Below, one piece after another: positions 1 to 10,275 of a stretch of 64,000 bases of DNA. The notes beneath the pieces are model-generated. The model was not told the origin of the DNA and made no database searches. It saw only the letters and a program-made list of their open reading frames with translations. The stretch comes from Lathyrus oleraceus (Eukaryota > Streptophyta > Magnoliopsida > Fabales > Fabaceae), in assembly GCF_024323335.1 (NCBI RefSeq), contig NC_066581.1, positions 432,840,136 to 432,904,135 of the forward strand, read 5' to 3'. Position 1 is the first letter of the stretch. Every line of letters begins with the position of its first letter. A program made the translations under genes and the position numbers.

Positions 1-1773
1 TGGATACTTATTCTTGATCGTTACTTTATTCAATTGTCTATAATCAATACAAAGCCTCATACTACCCTCTTTCTTCTTTACTAGCAACACTGGGGCTCCC
101 CACGGCGACACACTTGGCCTTATAAACTTCTTCTCAAGTAAGTCTTCCAATTGCTTCTTTAATTCATACAGTTCAGATGCCGACATTCTATACGGTGCCA
201 TCGAAACAGGCCTAGTACCAGGTACCAGATCAATAGTAAATTCAACTTCCCTCTCTGGCGGCACACTAGGAATTTCATCAGGAAAAACTTCAGGGAATTC
301 TTTCACCACTAACAGTTCCTCTATCTTAGCTTTACTTTCAACCGACAACGTCGCCATCAAGGAAAACATCTGAGCTCCTTCTTTCATCAATTTTCGCAAT
401 TCTCTGAAAGGTAATAAGTCAACTCCTTCCTCTTCGGGAGTGGAAAACTTCACCGACTTATGATGACAATTTATATGAACATAATTATACTCTAACCAGT
501 TCATACCAAGAATTACATCCATCCCATCCAACTGCAAACATACTAAATCAACACAAAAATCTTTATCGAAGATCGACAAAGGACATTTTAAACATACCAA
601 AGAAGTAGTTACTGATCCCTTAGCTGGGGTCTCAACAATCAATTCACCATCCAATGCGGACAATTTTAAACCCAGTCTTCGAGCACAGTTAGCAGAAATA
701 AAACAGTGGGTAGCTTCGGTATCAATAATAGTAATTAAAGGAGTACCATTTATGAGACATGTACCTCGGATAAGTCTGTCCTCACAGGAGGTTTGAGTTC
801 CGGTCAATGCGAACACCTTCCCAGTCTGAGATTTCTTTGGCTTCTGACACTGACTTCCAATATGCCCTTCTTCGCCACAATTAAAACAAATCATTTCCTT
901 GTGCTTGCAATCAGCTATTGCATGACCAGTCTTACCACAGCGAAAACACCTCTTTACTTCAGCAGTGCATACATTACTCTTATGACCAGCCTGACCACAT
1001 TTGAAGCAAACTATACCAGCAGGAGCACCTCCCCTACTAGTCCTCTGAGCCGGAGCAGCTCCTTGTTTCCCTTTTCCCACAGGGGCATCATACGGCTTGC
1101 CACGATTTTGATGTTGCTTGCCCCTGCGGTCACTGACAATCTTGTAATGAGCATTATTGTCTTCTTCAAATATCCTGCAACTATCAACCAATTCAGTAAA
1201 AATGCGTATCTTCTGATACCCAACAGCCTTCTTAATTTCAGAGCGCAGTCCATTTTCAAACTTGATGCACTTTGAAAATTCAGCACCAGCACCAGTGTAA
1301 TGAGGATAAAATTTGGACAACTCCACAAATTTCGCAGCATAATCAGTGACAGACATGTTTCCTTGCTTCAGCTCAAGGAACTCAATTTCCTTCTTACCAC
1401 GGACATCTTCCGGATAATACTTTCTCATGAATTCCCTACGGAATACATCCCAAGTAATGACTTCACCTGCCACGGTCAACCTCTCGTGAGTCTCTAGCCA
1501 CCAGTCATCAGCTTCGACTGCTAGCATGTGAGTACCATACCGAACCTTCTGAGCTGGAGTGCAATCCATAACACGGAAGATTCTCTCAATTTCTTTCAAC
1601 CATCCCAAGGCTGCATCTGGATCATGCTTCCCTTTAAACACCGGCGGATTCTCTCTTTGAAAAGTCGCCAAGCTACGTGATCCAGCATCTCCACCAGCAT
1701 ATGGCAAGTTCTGCACAGCTTGTGCCATTGCTTGCATTGCGGCAGCCATTGCAGCGTCATTCCTTCCAGCCAT
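1..1773 (-). CDS. Gag-protease-RT polyprotein, N-terminal 591 codons, runs off left edge
   Basis: Reading from ATG at 1773 down to base 1 there is no stop codon (591 codons; checked triplet by triplet). Residues about 30-200 form the retrotransposon gag domain, with the fold motif RYGTHML. Three CX2CX4HX4C zinc knuckles follow at about 256-269, 276-289 and 296-309. The aspartic protease has its active-site motif at about 351, where DTEATHCF replaces the usual DTGATHCF: the catalytic glycine is Glu. RT begins near 556 with [13 protein letters not shown] and the CIDYRQLNK motif and is cut at the window edge. The protein would supply capsid, protease and RT for G. The start is the first ATG after the primer site, with a typical MAGRNDAA N-terminus. 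Gly to Glu should abolish protease activity; otherwise the frame looks intact. Confidence 0.88.
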   Translation of the reverse strand, partial: MAGRNDAAMAAAMQAMAQAVQNLPYAGGDAGSRSLATFQRENPPVFKGKHDPDAALGWLKEIERIFRVMDCTPAQKVRYGTHMLAVEADDWWLETHERLTVAGEVITWDVFRREFMRKYYPEDVRGKKEIEFLELKQGNMSVTDYAAKFVELSKFYPHYTGAGAEFSKCIKFENGLRSEIKKAVGYQKIRIFTELVDSCRIFEEDNNAHYKIVSDRRGKQHQNRGKPYDAPVGKGKQGAAPAQRTSRGGAPAGIVCFKCGQAGHKSNVCTAEVKRCFRCGKTGHAIADCKHKEMICFNCGEEGHIGSQCQKPKKSQTGKVFALTGTQTSCEDRLIRGTCLINGTPLITIIDTEATHCFISANCARRLGLKLSALDGELIVETPAKGSVTTSLVCLKCPLSIFDKDFCVDLVCLQLDGMDVILGMNWLEYNYVHINCHHKSVKFSTPEEEGVDLLPFRELRKLMKEGAQMFSLMATLSVESKAKIEELLVVKEFPEVFPDEIPSVPPEREVEFTIDLVPGTRPVSMAPYRMSASELYELKKQLEDLLEKKFIRPSVSPWGAPVLLVKKKEGSMRLCIDYRQLNKVTIKNKYP

Positions 1774-1866
1774 TTCAACTTATCAATACAACACAACTTA
1801 AAGTTAGATTAGTAACAATACACAATTGTTAGACAGTAACGACACGACAACTGGTCGGACAGACCG

Positions 1867-1882
1867 ACCTGCTCTGATACCA
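1867..1882 (-). promoter_or_regulatory. Primer binding site of G (initiator Met tRNA type)
   Basis: On the minus strand TGGTATCAGAGCAGGT lies four bases inside the 5' LTR boundary. It is the classical complement of the 3' end of initiator methionine tRNA used by most plant LTR retrotransposons, and it fixes the internal end of the LTR at 1887. Confidence 0.9.
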
Positions 1883-2837
1883 CTAATGTAACACCCTTCT
1901 AAAATACCCCAAATATTTAATTAAAATAACAACAACAAATATCAGAGTAATTATGCACCAAGGGTGTCACACAACACTTCACACCATAATAACTGTCATG
2001 CTCATTATTTAATCAAAATAACATTTTTTTTTCACAACTCGCAGCGGATATAAATTAACTCAACCATTCCAAAAACATATAACGTATTACATGAAAAATG
2101 GTTCAACAACCGACAACAAAATAATTAAAACATCCCGTCCCGATGTTACATCTATCAGAGCATGACCCACTAAAGCGACTACACTAGACTCCAAGCATTA
2201 GCTTCTACTCAACTCATTGCTCGTTACCTGAAAAATAACTGTAAGGGTGAGTCTCTCAATCAATATAATAAGCATTATAATTCATCATGTAATGCTAAGT
2301 AATTTAACACGTTTCATCACCCAAATCAGATTACACATACAGCAACGGCAGTTACCAACTCAATATCATACTCAAGAACAACATAAAATGCAACTCAAAT
2401 GAGACTCGACTCGTCATGCATGTGGTACCATTCGGAGTAAAACTCCCAACTTAAAATCATTGCCATTTTAGTGGGCATCAAGGCATAAGCCTTCAACTTT
2501 CAACTTAAAATTTGCCAATCCAGGCCAACGTGGTGTGAGCAAGGCTCCGACTTAATGCATATGAATGTACATGGCATACACGACTTTAAACTGTCAACAA
2601 CATAATAATAATATCAACACAACAACGTATTCAACAAAAATCAACTTATAATCAACTTTGGCTCATCAAGCCTACAACTCAGTATTTTCAACAACTTTAA
2701 CACAACTGATCAACATAATTGGATCGACATTTCATAACATAAACCCAACAAACTTACTCCTCACAATCAACTAAAATAGGCCAATCACCAATTATGTTCA
2801 CAACATTAAAATACCAATTTTTCTAATTTCCAACAGT

Positions 2838-3017
2838 GTTAACCGGTTAACGCCCTGGGTTAACCGGTTAACGCAGGACAAAAATACATTTTCTGGCAAA
2901 ACGCAACAGTGTTAACCGGTTAACGCCCTGGGTTAACCGGTTAACGCAGGCAAAACAGCACATTTCCACAAAATATAACAGTGTTAACCGGTTAACGCCC
3001 TGGGTTAACCGGTTAAC
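2838..3017. repeat. Six 14-bp palindromes in three paired units
   Basis: GTTAACCGGTTAAC, a perfect palindrome, occurs at 2838, 2859, 2911, 2932, 2983 and 3004. Within each pair the start-to-start distance is exactly 21 bp; pairs repeat every 72-73 bp with diverged spacers between them. The core GGTTAA resembles the GT-box bound by plant trihelix factors, so a regulatory role is possible. This is inference only. Confidence 0.95.
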
Positions 3018-3446
3018 GCAGACAAAATAGCAGTTCCTGCGCTAACACAAGGCAGAATGCAGAGTTCTCCGCATTTTCCGCCGTTGGAGGACTTCCGGAC
3101 CTCCGATTCAACTTCCGTAAAAAGCGATACGCTCGGGGAATCACGACTCACACAATTACCGATTCAATCACAGCTTATACACAGTTTATTCATCACAAAT
3201 TTTCAGCATTCAACATCCCAATTAGGGTCACTTCAACGGTTTATCACTACCCACGACATGTTAATCTATAATACCCATTAAACGACGATAAACCCCCCTT
3301 ACCTGAGATAATTCGGCAATCTCTAAGCGTCAAGCTTTTCCGTTCTTCAACCTTTGCTCTTTCTCCACTTTTCACCTTTCAGCCGCTTTCTCTGTTTCAC
3401 GTGAAAACTCTTTACCAACAATGAACCCCTTTTTTCCATATTCCAA

Positions 3447-3454
3447 CTTATATA
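3447..3454 (-). promoter_or_regulatory. Putative TATA box of the G 5' LTR
   Basis: TATATAAG on the minus strand, about 130 bp downstream of the LTR 5' end and upstream of gag. Position and sequence fit an RNA polymerase II core promoter, although the surrounding sequence is AT-rich and offers other candidates. Confidence 0.45.
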
Positions 3455-3584
3455 TTTTCCACTATAATTATTATTCCAAATAATAATAACAATAATAATC
3501 CAGTAATTCAATTTATTTAATTATATTATTAAATATATTATTAACTTAATTAAATAATCCTCTTATTTAATTCGGGGTGTTACA

Positions 3585-6466
3585 TTGGTCCTGTAGTTGA
3601 ACACTCTGTACGCTCTGCTGTTAGTTGAGTATCCTAGGAATATACCCTCATCACTTTTGGGATCCATTTTCCTTCTCTGTTCACGATCTGTGAGAATGTA
3701 GCATTTACTTCCAAAGATATGAAAGTAATTCACAGTGGGTTTTCTACCTTTCCATATTTCATACAGAGTGGAGGAGGTTCCTTTTCTCAAGGTGACTCTA
3801 TTGTGAACATAGAAAGCGGTATTCATAGCTTCAGCCCAAAAGTGCATAGGGAGCTTCTTTGCATGAATCATAGCTCTGGCAGATTCTTGAATAGTTCTAT
3901 TTTTCCTTTCAACTATCCCATTCTGCTGAGGAGTTATAGGAGAGGAGAACTCGTGACTTATTCCTTCAGACGAGCAAAACTCATCAAACTTGGAATTTTT
4001 GAACTTCGTACCATGATCACTCCTAATTCGGACAACACAACTGTCCTTTTCCCTTTGAAGTCTGATGCACAGGTCTTTGAAGACATCAAATATATCTGAC
4101 TTCTGTCTGATGAAGCTTATCCACGTGTATCTGGAATGATCATCAACCACCACATATGCATATCTCTTTCCACCCAGACTTTCAACCTGCATAGGTCCCA
4201 TTAAGTCCATGTGCAACAGTTCCAGAACTCTGGAAGTTGTAGGATGTCCCAGCTTCGGATGTGACATCTTGGTTTGCTTGCCCACCTGGCATTCTCCACA
4301 GACTCTTCTTTCATCAATAAGCAGCTTTGGGATTCCTCTAACTGCTTCTTTGGAAATGATCTTTTTCATTCCCCTTAAATGTAGATGACCAAGTCGTCTA
4401 TGCCACAGCTTCACCTCCTGTTCTTCCTTGGCAGAGGAGCACATTATGGAAAAGTTTGTGAGCTTAGGTTCCCACAGATAACAGTTATCTTTGGATCTGG
4501 ATCCTCTTATAACTTCTTGATTATCTCCATTTGTCACCACACATAGCTCCTTAGTGAACTAAATATAGTATCCTTGATCACACAGCTGGCTTATGCTGAT
4601 GAGGTTGGTCGTCAGTCCTTTTACTAATAGTACATTATTCAGTTCTGGGACTCCAGAGTAGTCCAGCTTACCCACACCTTTTATTTTTCCTTTAGCACCA
4701 TCACCAAAGGTCACATAACTGGTAGTGTGAGGTTGTATATCCATCAATATATTCTCCATACCAGTCATATGTCTTGAGCAGCCACTGTCAAAGTACCAGT
4801 CTTCTCTGGTAGATGCCCTTAGAGCTGTGTGAGCTAACCTAGCATACCATTGTCGCTTCTTGATGGGGACATAGTGTCTATATGTCTTATGCTTAGGTCT
4901 GACATGAGGGGCTTGGTTAGGGTAACCATGAATCTTGTAGCAGAAGGCTTTTATATGGCCAAGCCTACCACAATGGTGACATCTCCATTTCTGGAATTTC
5001 CTCTTCTGATGATTACTCATCTTGGTTCCCTGATGTTGAGACATTGGGTGTGACCTCCGCTTGAATTTCTGAACTTTAGCCTTTGGGCGTTTGAGTTCAG
5101 CTGAGGATTTTTTCACAAAGCCTAAACCAGATATGGTTCCAGACTTCTACCCAACCTTTAGGATCTCTTCCAAGGTGTCAGTTCCTTTATTCAACATTCT
5201 GATGGATTTAGTCATTTGATCCAGCTTGGAGGTTAGCAAGGTTATCTCACCATTTAGACCCTCTATGACTGTCAGATGCTTCTGTCTCTCATCTTCCAGC
5301 TCCTTGATGAGCTTCTTCTGCTTTTCTCCATGTACACGCACTTCTGCACTGGTGACACATAGCTTCTTATAAGCTGTAACAAGTTCATCAAAGGTCAGTT
5401 CATCTTCACTTGAGTCAATATCAGTGGCACAAACACTCGTTAGTGCAGTGACATGTTTAGCAGATTCTCCTTCAGATTCACTTTCAGAATCTCCCTCAGA
5501 CCATGTGACAGCTAGCCCCTTCTTTTGCATCTTGAGGTAAGTAGGGCATTCAACTCTAATGTGTCCATAGCCTTCACATCCATGACATTGGATTCCCTTG
5601 CCTTGGTTGAACTTTTCTTCAGAAGTTGATCTTTTCCTGATGTCAGATGAGATGTTCTTGATATTTGGTCTACCTCTTTGATCAATCTTCTTCACGAACT
5701 TGTTGAATTGTCTCCCAAGCATGGCTATGGCTTCTGATATGCTTTCATCACCTCCAGTATATCCTGCTTCTGACTCCTCTTCAGTATTTGATACAAAGGC
5801 TACGCTTTTGTTCTTCTTTTCAACATTCTCACACATGCCCATTTCAAAGGTTTGGAGAGAACCAATGAGCTCATCCACCTTCATGATGCAGATATCTTGA
5901 GCCTCTTCTATTGCAGTGACCTTCATGGAAAATCTCTTAGGTAATGACCTGAGAATCTTTCTTACAAGTTTCTCTTCAGCCATTTTCTCACCTAAGCCAC
6001 CAGAGGTGTTTGCAATCTCAAGAATATTCATGTGAAAGTCATGAATAGTCTCATCCTCTTTCATCCTCAGATTTTCAAACTTGGTGGTCAGCATCTGAAG
6101 TTTGGACATCTTCACCTTGGAGGTACCTTCATGAGTTATCTTGAGGGTATCCTAAACTTCCTTAGCCAGCTCACAGTGGTGCATCGGTCTGAAGATGTTC
6201 TTACTGATTCCATTGAACAATGCATTCAAGGCCTTAGAATTTCCAAGGGCTAATGCCTCTTGCTCCTTGTCCCACTCTTCTTCAGGAATCTGCACACTGA
6301 CTCCATCTTCACCTGTCTTCGTTGGATGTTCCCATCCTTTGTTGACAGCTCTTCAGACTTTGCTATCTAGAGACCTTAAGAAGGCTATCATACGTGGCTT
6401 CCAGTCATCATAGTTAGAGTCATCCAGCATGGGTGGTCTATTTGAGTGTCCTATATCCTTGTCCAT
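3585..6466 (-). pseudogene. Copia A gag-protease-integrase frame, broken
   Basis: A single reading frame from ATG at 6466 carries Gag (UBN2/gag-copia type; DFHMNILEIAN and RKILRSLPKRF motifs), a CCHC knuckle at about residues 294-307, a second knuckle encoded near 5000, aspartic protease with WYFDSGCSRHM (Asp at about 560), then integrase with the GAG-pre zinc region (HRRLGHLHL...CGEC), core Asp in DDHSRYTW and RSDHGTKF, and Glu in QNGIVERKNR. In-frame stops occur near 6370 and 6145 (at positions where the family has Trp), at 5147-5149 and at 4559-4561. The frame is then severed at 3584/3585 by G, and the few codons read beyond it come from the G LTR. RT and RNase H lie off the window. Not functional. 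Confidence 0.88.
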
Positions 6467-6515
6467 GGTACTAGAAAGTAACTTCCCTAGATCTCACCCA
6501 GAAATTAACAGGCAG

Positions 6516-6534
6516 GGTGCCTGCTCTGATGCCA
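6516..6534 (-). promoter_or_regulatory. Primer binding site of copia A
   Basis: TGGCATCAGAGCAGGCACC on the minus strand, two bases inside the LTR end. It is an initiator-Met type site with one mismatch (GGC for GGT) relative to the commonest form TGGTATCAGAGC. Confidence 0.82.
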
Positions 6535-6536
6535 AT

Positions 6537-7878
6537 TGAAATTCTAGTTATCAGACTTTCGATGTCACACGGGTTGTTATGACATCCAATTCTGCACAGA
6601 CAAGAATTATGCAGAACTTAAAAGTAAGTGCAGTAAATAACACAAGTAATTGTTTACCCAGTTCAGTCCAACATGACCTACGTCTGGGGGCTACCAAGCC
6701 AGGGAGGAAATCCACTATTAGTAGTATTAATTCAGACCTTAAACCAATTGTTTAACCCTATCACTTAATACCTACCCAATGCAATTTCAATCTTACACTA
6801 AGATCAGAGTTCCTACTCACTCCCCCTCAATCACCTCAGTGATTACTACCTTCAATCAATATTAAAGACAATTATGAAGTCACACTTCAAACAACTCTTG
6901 ATAGTGCTTAACAGCTTTAATCAAGATACACAACACTCACGCTTAAAAGCTTAGAGTGACACAACACTTACAACTCAATGAACACCCTATACCAATGCAA
7001 TCATCTTTGTGATAATAGCTTGGCTTACAAGATACGTCTAATACAAGACTCACAAAAATACAGCAGTGAAGTATGATGGACACACTAAATCTTCACGCCT
7101 AAAATCCCCAGTTCTGAATGAAGGATTGCCATCCTTTTATATTGCAGCACTTGGGCCTTGTACTTGTATTTTCCTGAAATTAAGGTCACGCGAGTTCCCC
7201 TAAATTCCACATCTAGGTTACTAACAAATAGGCTATTTGTTAGGTTCATGAATTGTAGCTTGGTTGTTGGTTTCCTGGATTTTCTCTCAGCTGTTGAATC
7301 CCTGAAGAATAGCCTGAGAAAACTGCTGAAACAGAAAAACTAAACAACCTACAATGTAGCATATGCTGTCAGGAATGAATGTCACTACATTCAGTTTCAC
7401 TTCCAAAACATTAACCATATGCTAAGTCTGTTTTTCCTGAAAATAGACTGTACAATTTGCTGTACTGTACAGAACCAATCTGTCCATACTTCAGTATCAG
7501 CGTACAATAATAAATGTCAAAACATCCAATTTGACATTCACACATAGAGACTTACATCAGGTCTGTTATCCTCTTGATGAGAAGAGTGATAATAAATACT
7601 GAGTTATAGTAGAACACCACCTGTTCTATTCCTCAGTATCTGCTGACAGGGATGAATGTCATAACATCCAGTTTGACATTCAATGAATCCTGTATTAGCT
7701 AATCCTGCAGTACACTACTCAGAATGTCATGACATCAGCCAAGACATCAGAGTACATCTAGATATTCTAACATACAATGCAGTCAAACAAACACCTCCAC
7801 AGCATGTCATGACATCAGTCAAGACATTAGAATCCAGCTAGTGTTTTACCATACAATGAAGCCAATTAAACACCTACA
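6537..7878 (-). repeat. 5' LTR of copia A, 1342 bp
   Basis: The plus-strand edges are TGAAATTC (next to the primer site) and ACCTACA (next to E gag). The block around 6650-6730, with CTACGTCTGGGGGCTACCAA, is shared with the LTRs of copia B, so A and B belong to related families. On the minus strand TATAAAA lies at 7141-7135, a plausible promoter. The distal third repeats TGTCATGACA palindromes (7725-7734, 7805-7814) and GACATC-type half sites. The right boundary is inferred from the homologous frame of E resuming beyond it. Confidence 0.78.
7135..7141 (-). promoter_or_regulatory. Putative TATA box of the copia A LTR
   Basis: TATAAAA on the minus strand followed by GG, in the middle of the LTR and upstream of the gag start. 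The corresponding place in the copia B LTR also has a TATA box followed by AAGGA, which supports it. Confidence 0.5.
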
Positions 7879-9061
7879 GTATTTGTCTCACCCTCTCTTT
7901 TCCTGGGTGCCCCTGAAAATGATTTCTTAGCACTTGAAGAACTTGAAGAACCAGGGTCTTGGATTTATCCCGCCTTGATAAGACTTTCAGTTCTTTCTCC
8001 GCAAATCACAACATCCGAAAAACTACCAAATGGGCAACTTCCCATACGATCCATGAATACACCTTGCAGGGTTCCAATGAACATATCAGTCAATTCTCTC
8101 TCCAACATCGGAGGTTGTACTCTCGCAGCTAGCTCGCGCCACCTCTGGGCGTATTCCTTGAAACTCTCACCAGTCTTTTGAAAAAAAATTGCAACTGGGT
8201 TCTGCTCGGAGCCATGTCCATGTTATGCTTGTACTGCCTCAGAAAAGCTTCACCTAACTCTCTCCAGCTTCTGACAGATTGTTTTCTCAAGTCCATGTAC
8301 CAATCTAAAGATGCTCCAGACAAGCTGTCTTGGAAAAAGTACATCCACATCTTTTCATCATCAGTATAAGCGGATATCTTCCGGTAGTAAGCTTGCACAT
8401 GAGTTCGGGGACAAGAAGTGCCATTGTACTTGTCGAAAGACGCGGCCTTGAACTTGTGCGGGATCCTCAACCCATCAACTAAACCCATATTAGAAACATC
8501 AAAACCCAAAGAATTCTGGCACTCCATGGCGCGAATCTTTTCAGCAAGAGCGTCGACCTTTCTATCTCTCTCTTCCGCCTTTCCAAATTCATCATCATCA
8601 CTGGGAATGGTGAACATATCTTCTTGCTTGTCAACCAAATGAGAAGGATGGTGAACTGGAGCACGTGCCGCTCGAGCATTAGCAGCCTCTGTAATGATGG
8701 GTTGTCCATTGATTCTAATACCATGCAATTCGTCACCAGTAGCATGGTTGTTGACAGGGTTGGTAACAGCAGCGTCATCGACAGGGGTCCCTTTTGGCGG
8801 ATTCTGGCCGACAGGGGGAATCACAGTTTCTTGTCTCTGGACCAAGGCTCGGAGTTCCTCTTGCCCTTGCACTACCCCTTGCATCATACTCATGAATTGG
8901 GCCATGTTAGTCCTCATCTCTGCTAGATCTGCTTGAAAGCTTTCCATTACTCTCTGTTGGTTTCTGCGGGTACCGTACCGGTGAATGCCTGAGTCAGCTA
9001 TCCTGCTAGTGGAACACCAAATAACTGAGAACACTGCGGCGGTACCTGTTATGCAAGACAT
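7879..9061 (-). pseudogene. Ogre/Tat-type gag of E, frameshifted and interrupted
   Basis: The frame opens at ATG 9061. It contains the HRYGTRRN and NMAQFMSMMQ segments, then the capsid-like gag domain (NMGLVDGLRIPHKFK, YNGTSCPRTHVQAYYRKISAY, YFFQDSLSGASLDWY), which parallels D gag almost residue for residue. An indel in the A-run 8181-8188 shifts the frame; homology continues in another frame leftward (GESFKEYAQRWRELAARVQPP, then FIGTLQGVFMDRM). An in-frame TAA follows at 7967-7965, and copia A cuts the gene at 7878/7879. The gene encoded the structural Gag of E. The start is supported by D, whose gag opens at a comparable distance before the same segment. Confidence 0.87.
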
Positions 9062-9351
9062 GTTGATGGATATGCAAATGCAATGACATGTTTATCAATT
9101 CCAAAGGGCATTCTACCCCCTTGAATTGGGCCATGTTGGTCCTCATCTCTACTAGATCTGCTTGAAAGCTTTCCATTACTCTCTGCTGGTTTCTGCGGGT
9201 ACCGTACCGGTGAATGCCTGAGTCAGCTATCCTGCTAGTGGAACACCAAATAACTGAGAACACTACGGCGGTACCTGTTATGCAAGAGATGCCGATGGAT
9301 ATGCAAATGCAATGACATGTTTATCAATTCCAAAGGGCATTCTACCCCCTT
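8894..9351. repeat. 229-bp tandem duplication over the E gag start
   Basis: Two direct copies (8894-9122 and 9123-9351) begin GAATTGGGCCATGTT and end CTACCCCCTT, with a handful of substitutions between them. The unit spans the gag 5' end and adjoining leader, so a second truncated gag N-terminus (open frame 9263-9006) lies upstream of the complete one. Confidence 0.93.
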
Positions 9352-10255
9352 GATTCCAGTCTCACATTTGATAAGCAGTGTAAGAAGAAAACCCCGACTA
9401 GAATCAAGAAGAAGATGTGAACCCCTGGAAATGGATAAACATGTGTTAAATGATATGAATGCAAAATGATGTGATGCAATGCAGTGACATGGAAATTAGG
9501 ATTGCTGCATCCGCTTGAACAACTGTTGGGTCACACTGTCTGAAGAGAAACCCACTGAAGAATATAATACAAGATCAAAGCTCTGCTCCATAAAACCGGG
9601 TTGGTTGAAGGTTAAGGTTTCCTGAATTTAGCCCGCCCCTCACTGGTAGGTTCTAAGAACAGAAGTTTGTCAGTTTCTTGCTCTTCAGTCGAATAATACG
9701 TTTACCACTGAAGGTTTGGCATTATTACGAGATAAAAGACCTCCACTGACTCCCCTCAACAGGATATCCTAATAGCAAGTTCCCAGCCTCGGGGTCCTCG
9801 GATTGAGCAGCGAGAATGCGCCCACCATAGCTAACATAAACACGTCTCAGAGGAGAGGCCTCGACTGAGTCCTCGGGAAATGGTCACCAGAGTCGACGAT
9901 TTCTAAAGGAACATCTGTCGTTATGGAACACCCATAGGACAAAATATATCCAACAGAAACCCCGTCTGGAATGTGGGTCTTCATGAACGACTTAACGTAG
10001 CAACATGCCACGCAAGCCTCATGACTATCCACTCTAAAAACTATGTGTACACTCAAGCCTGGGTAGTGGGCTTATCTCTCATAGAACATCCCACCCCAAC
10101 AAACAAACAACCTAACAGAGCCAACAGACACAGAAGACATATGTACATGAATGCGATAAGGTAAAGCAGGTAAATAAATAACTGTACAAAAGAATAAACA
10201 CCCAACAAACAAGAAAACTACAAAAGCTAGGAGGGACTCGCTTAGGGAAACCGTA
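9352..10255 (-). other. Untranslated leader of E
   Basis: Sequence between primer site and gag. No convincing ORF, RNA gene or tandem repeat was seen. D has a comparable leader of about 1.1 kb, also without ORF1. Confidence 0.7.
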
Positions 10256-10273
10256 TCCCCAGCAGAGTCGCCA
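10256..10273 (-). promoter_or_regulatory. Primer binding site of E (Ogre type)
   Basis: TGGCGACTCTGCTGGGGA on the minus strand, two bases inside the LTR. The same motif follows the 5' LTRs of C and D. Ogre elements are reported to use an arginine tRNA primer; the tRNA assignment is from the literature, not tested here. Confidence 0.88.
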
Positions 10274-10275
10274 GT

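Larger units (their letters stand above)
1..3584 (-). mobile_element. Element G: chromovirus-type Ty3/gypsy retrotransposon, 5' part
   Basis: Visible on the minus strand are a complete 5' LTR (1887-3584), a primer site, and an uninterrupted gag-protease-RT frame that leaves the window at its left edge. Gag style, three CCHC knuckles and the start of RT resemble the Tekay/Del branch of chromoviruses; the chromodomain would lie off the window. The right end abuts copia integrase coding sequence at 3585, so G landed inside copia element A. The five bases after the LTR are TTGGT; the matching target duplication would be left of the window. The open frame suggests a young insertion, but the second LTR is not visible for dating. 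Confidence 0.88.
1887..3584 (-). repeat. 5' LTR of G, 1698 bp
   Basis: The LTR is bounded by TGTAACACC and GGTGTTACA, a TG...CA pair with a 9-bp terminal inverted repeat. It is followed internally by the primer site and externally by disrupted copia coding sequence. A TATATAAG box sits on the minus strand at 3454-3447, about 130 bp into the LTR, giving a short U3 and a long R/U5. Inside lies an array of GTTAACCGGTTAAC palindromes (2838-3017). I see no gene here; the short ORF at 3057-3281 has no recognisable domain. Confidence 0.9.
3585..7878 (-). mobile_element. Element A: Sirevirus-type Ty1/copia retrotransposon, 5' part
   Basis: Minus-strand copia element comprising the 5' LTR (6537-7878), primer site, gag, protease and most of integrase. 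Its pol is cut at 3584/3585 by insertion of G; the remainder lies left of the window. The long gag with two CCHC knuckles and an acidic linker matches Sirevirus-type elements and the related element B. On its right side the LTR ends in CTACA next to E gag sequence (7879 onward), so A lies inside E. The target duplication cannot be verified because the other end is outside the window. Confidence 0.87.

Noticed and set aside
793..1275. 160-codon plus-strand ORF and the 109-codon minus ORF at 1011-1340
   Set aside because: Both are other frames of the fully open gag-protease ORF of G.
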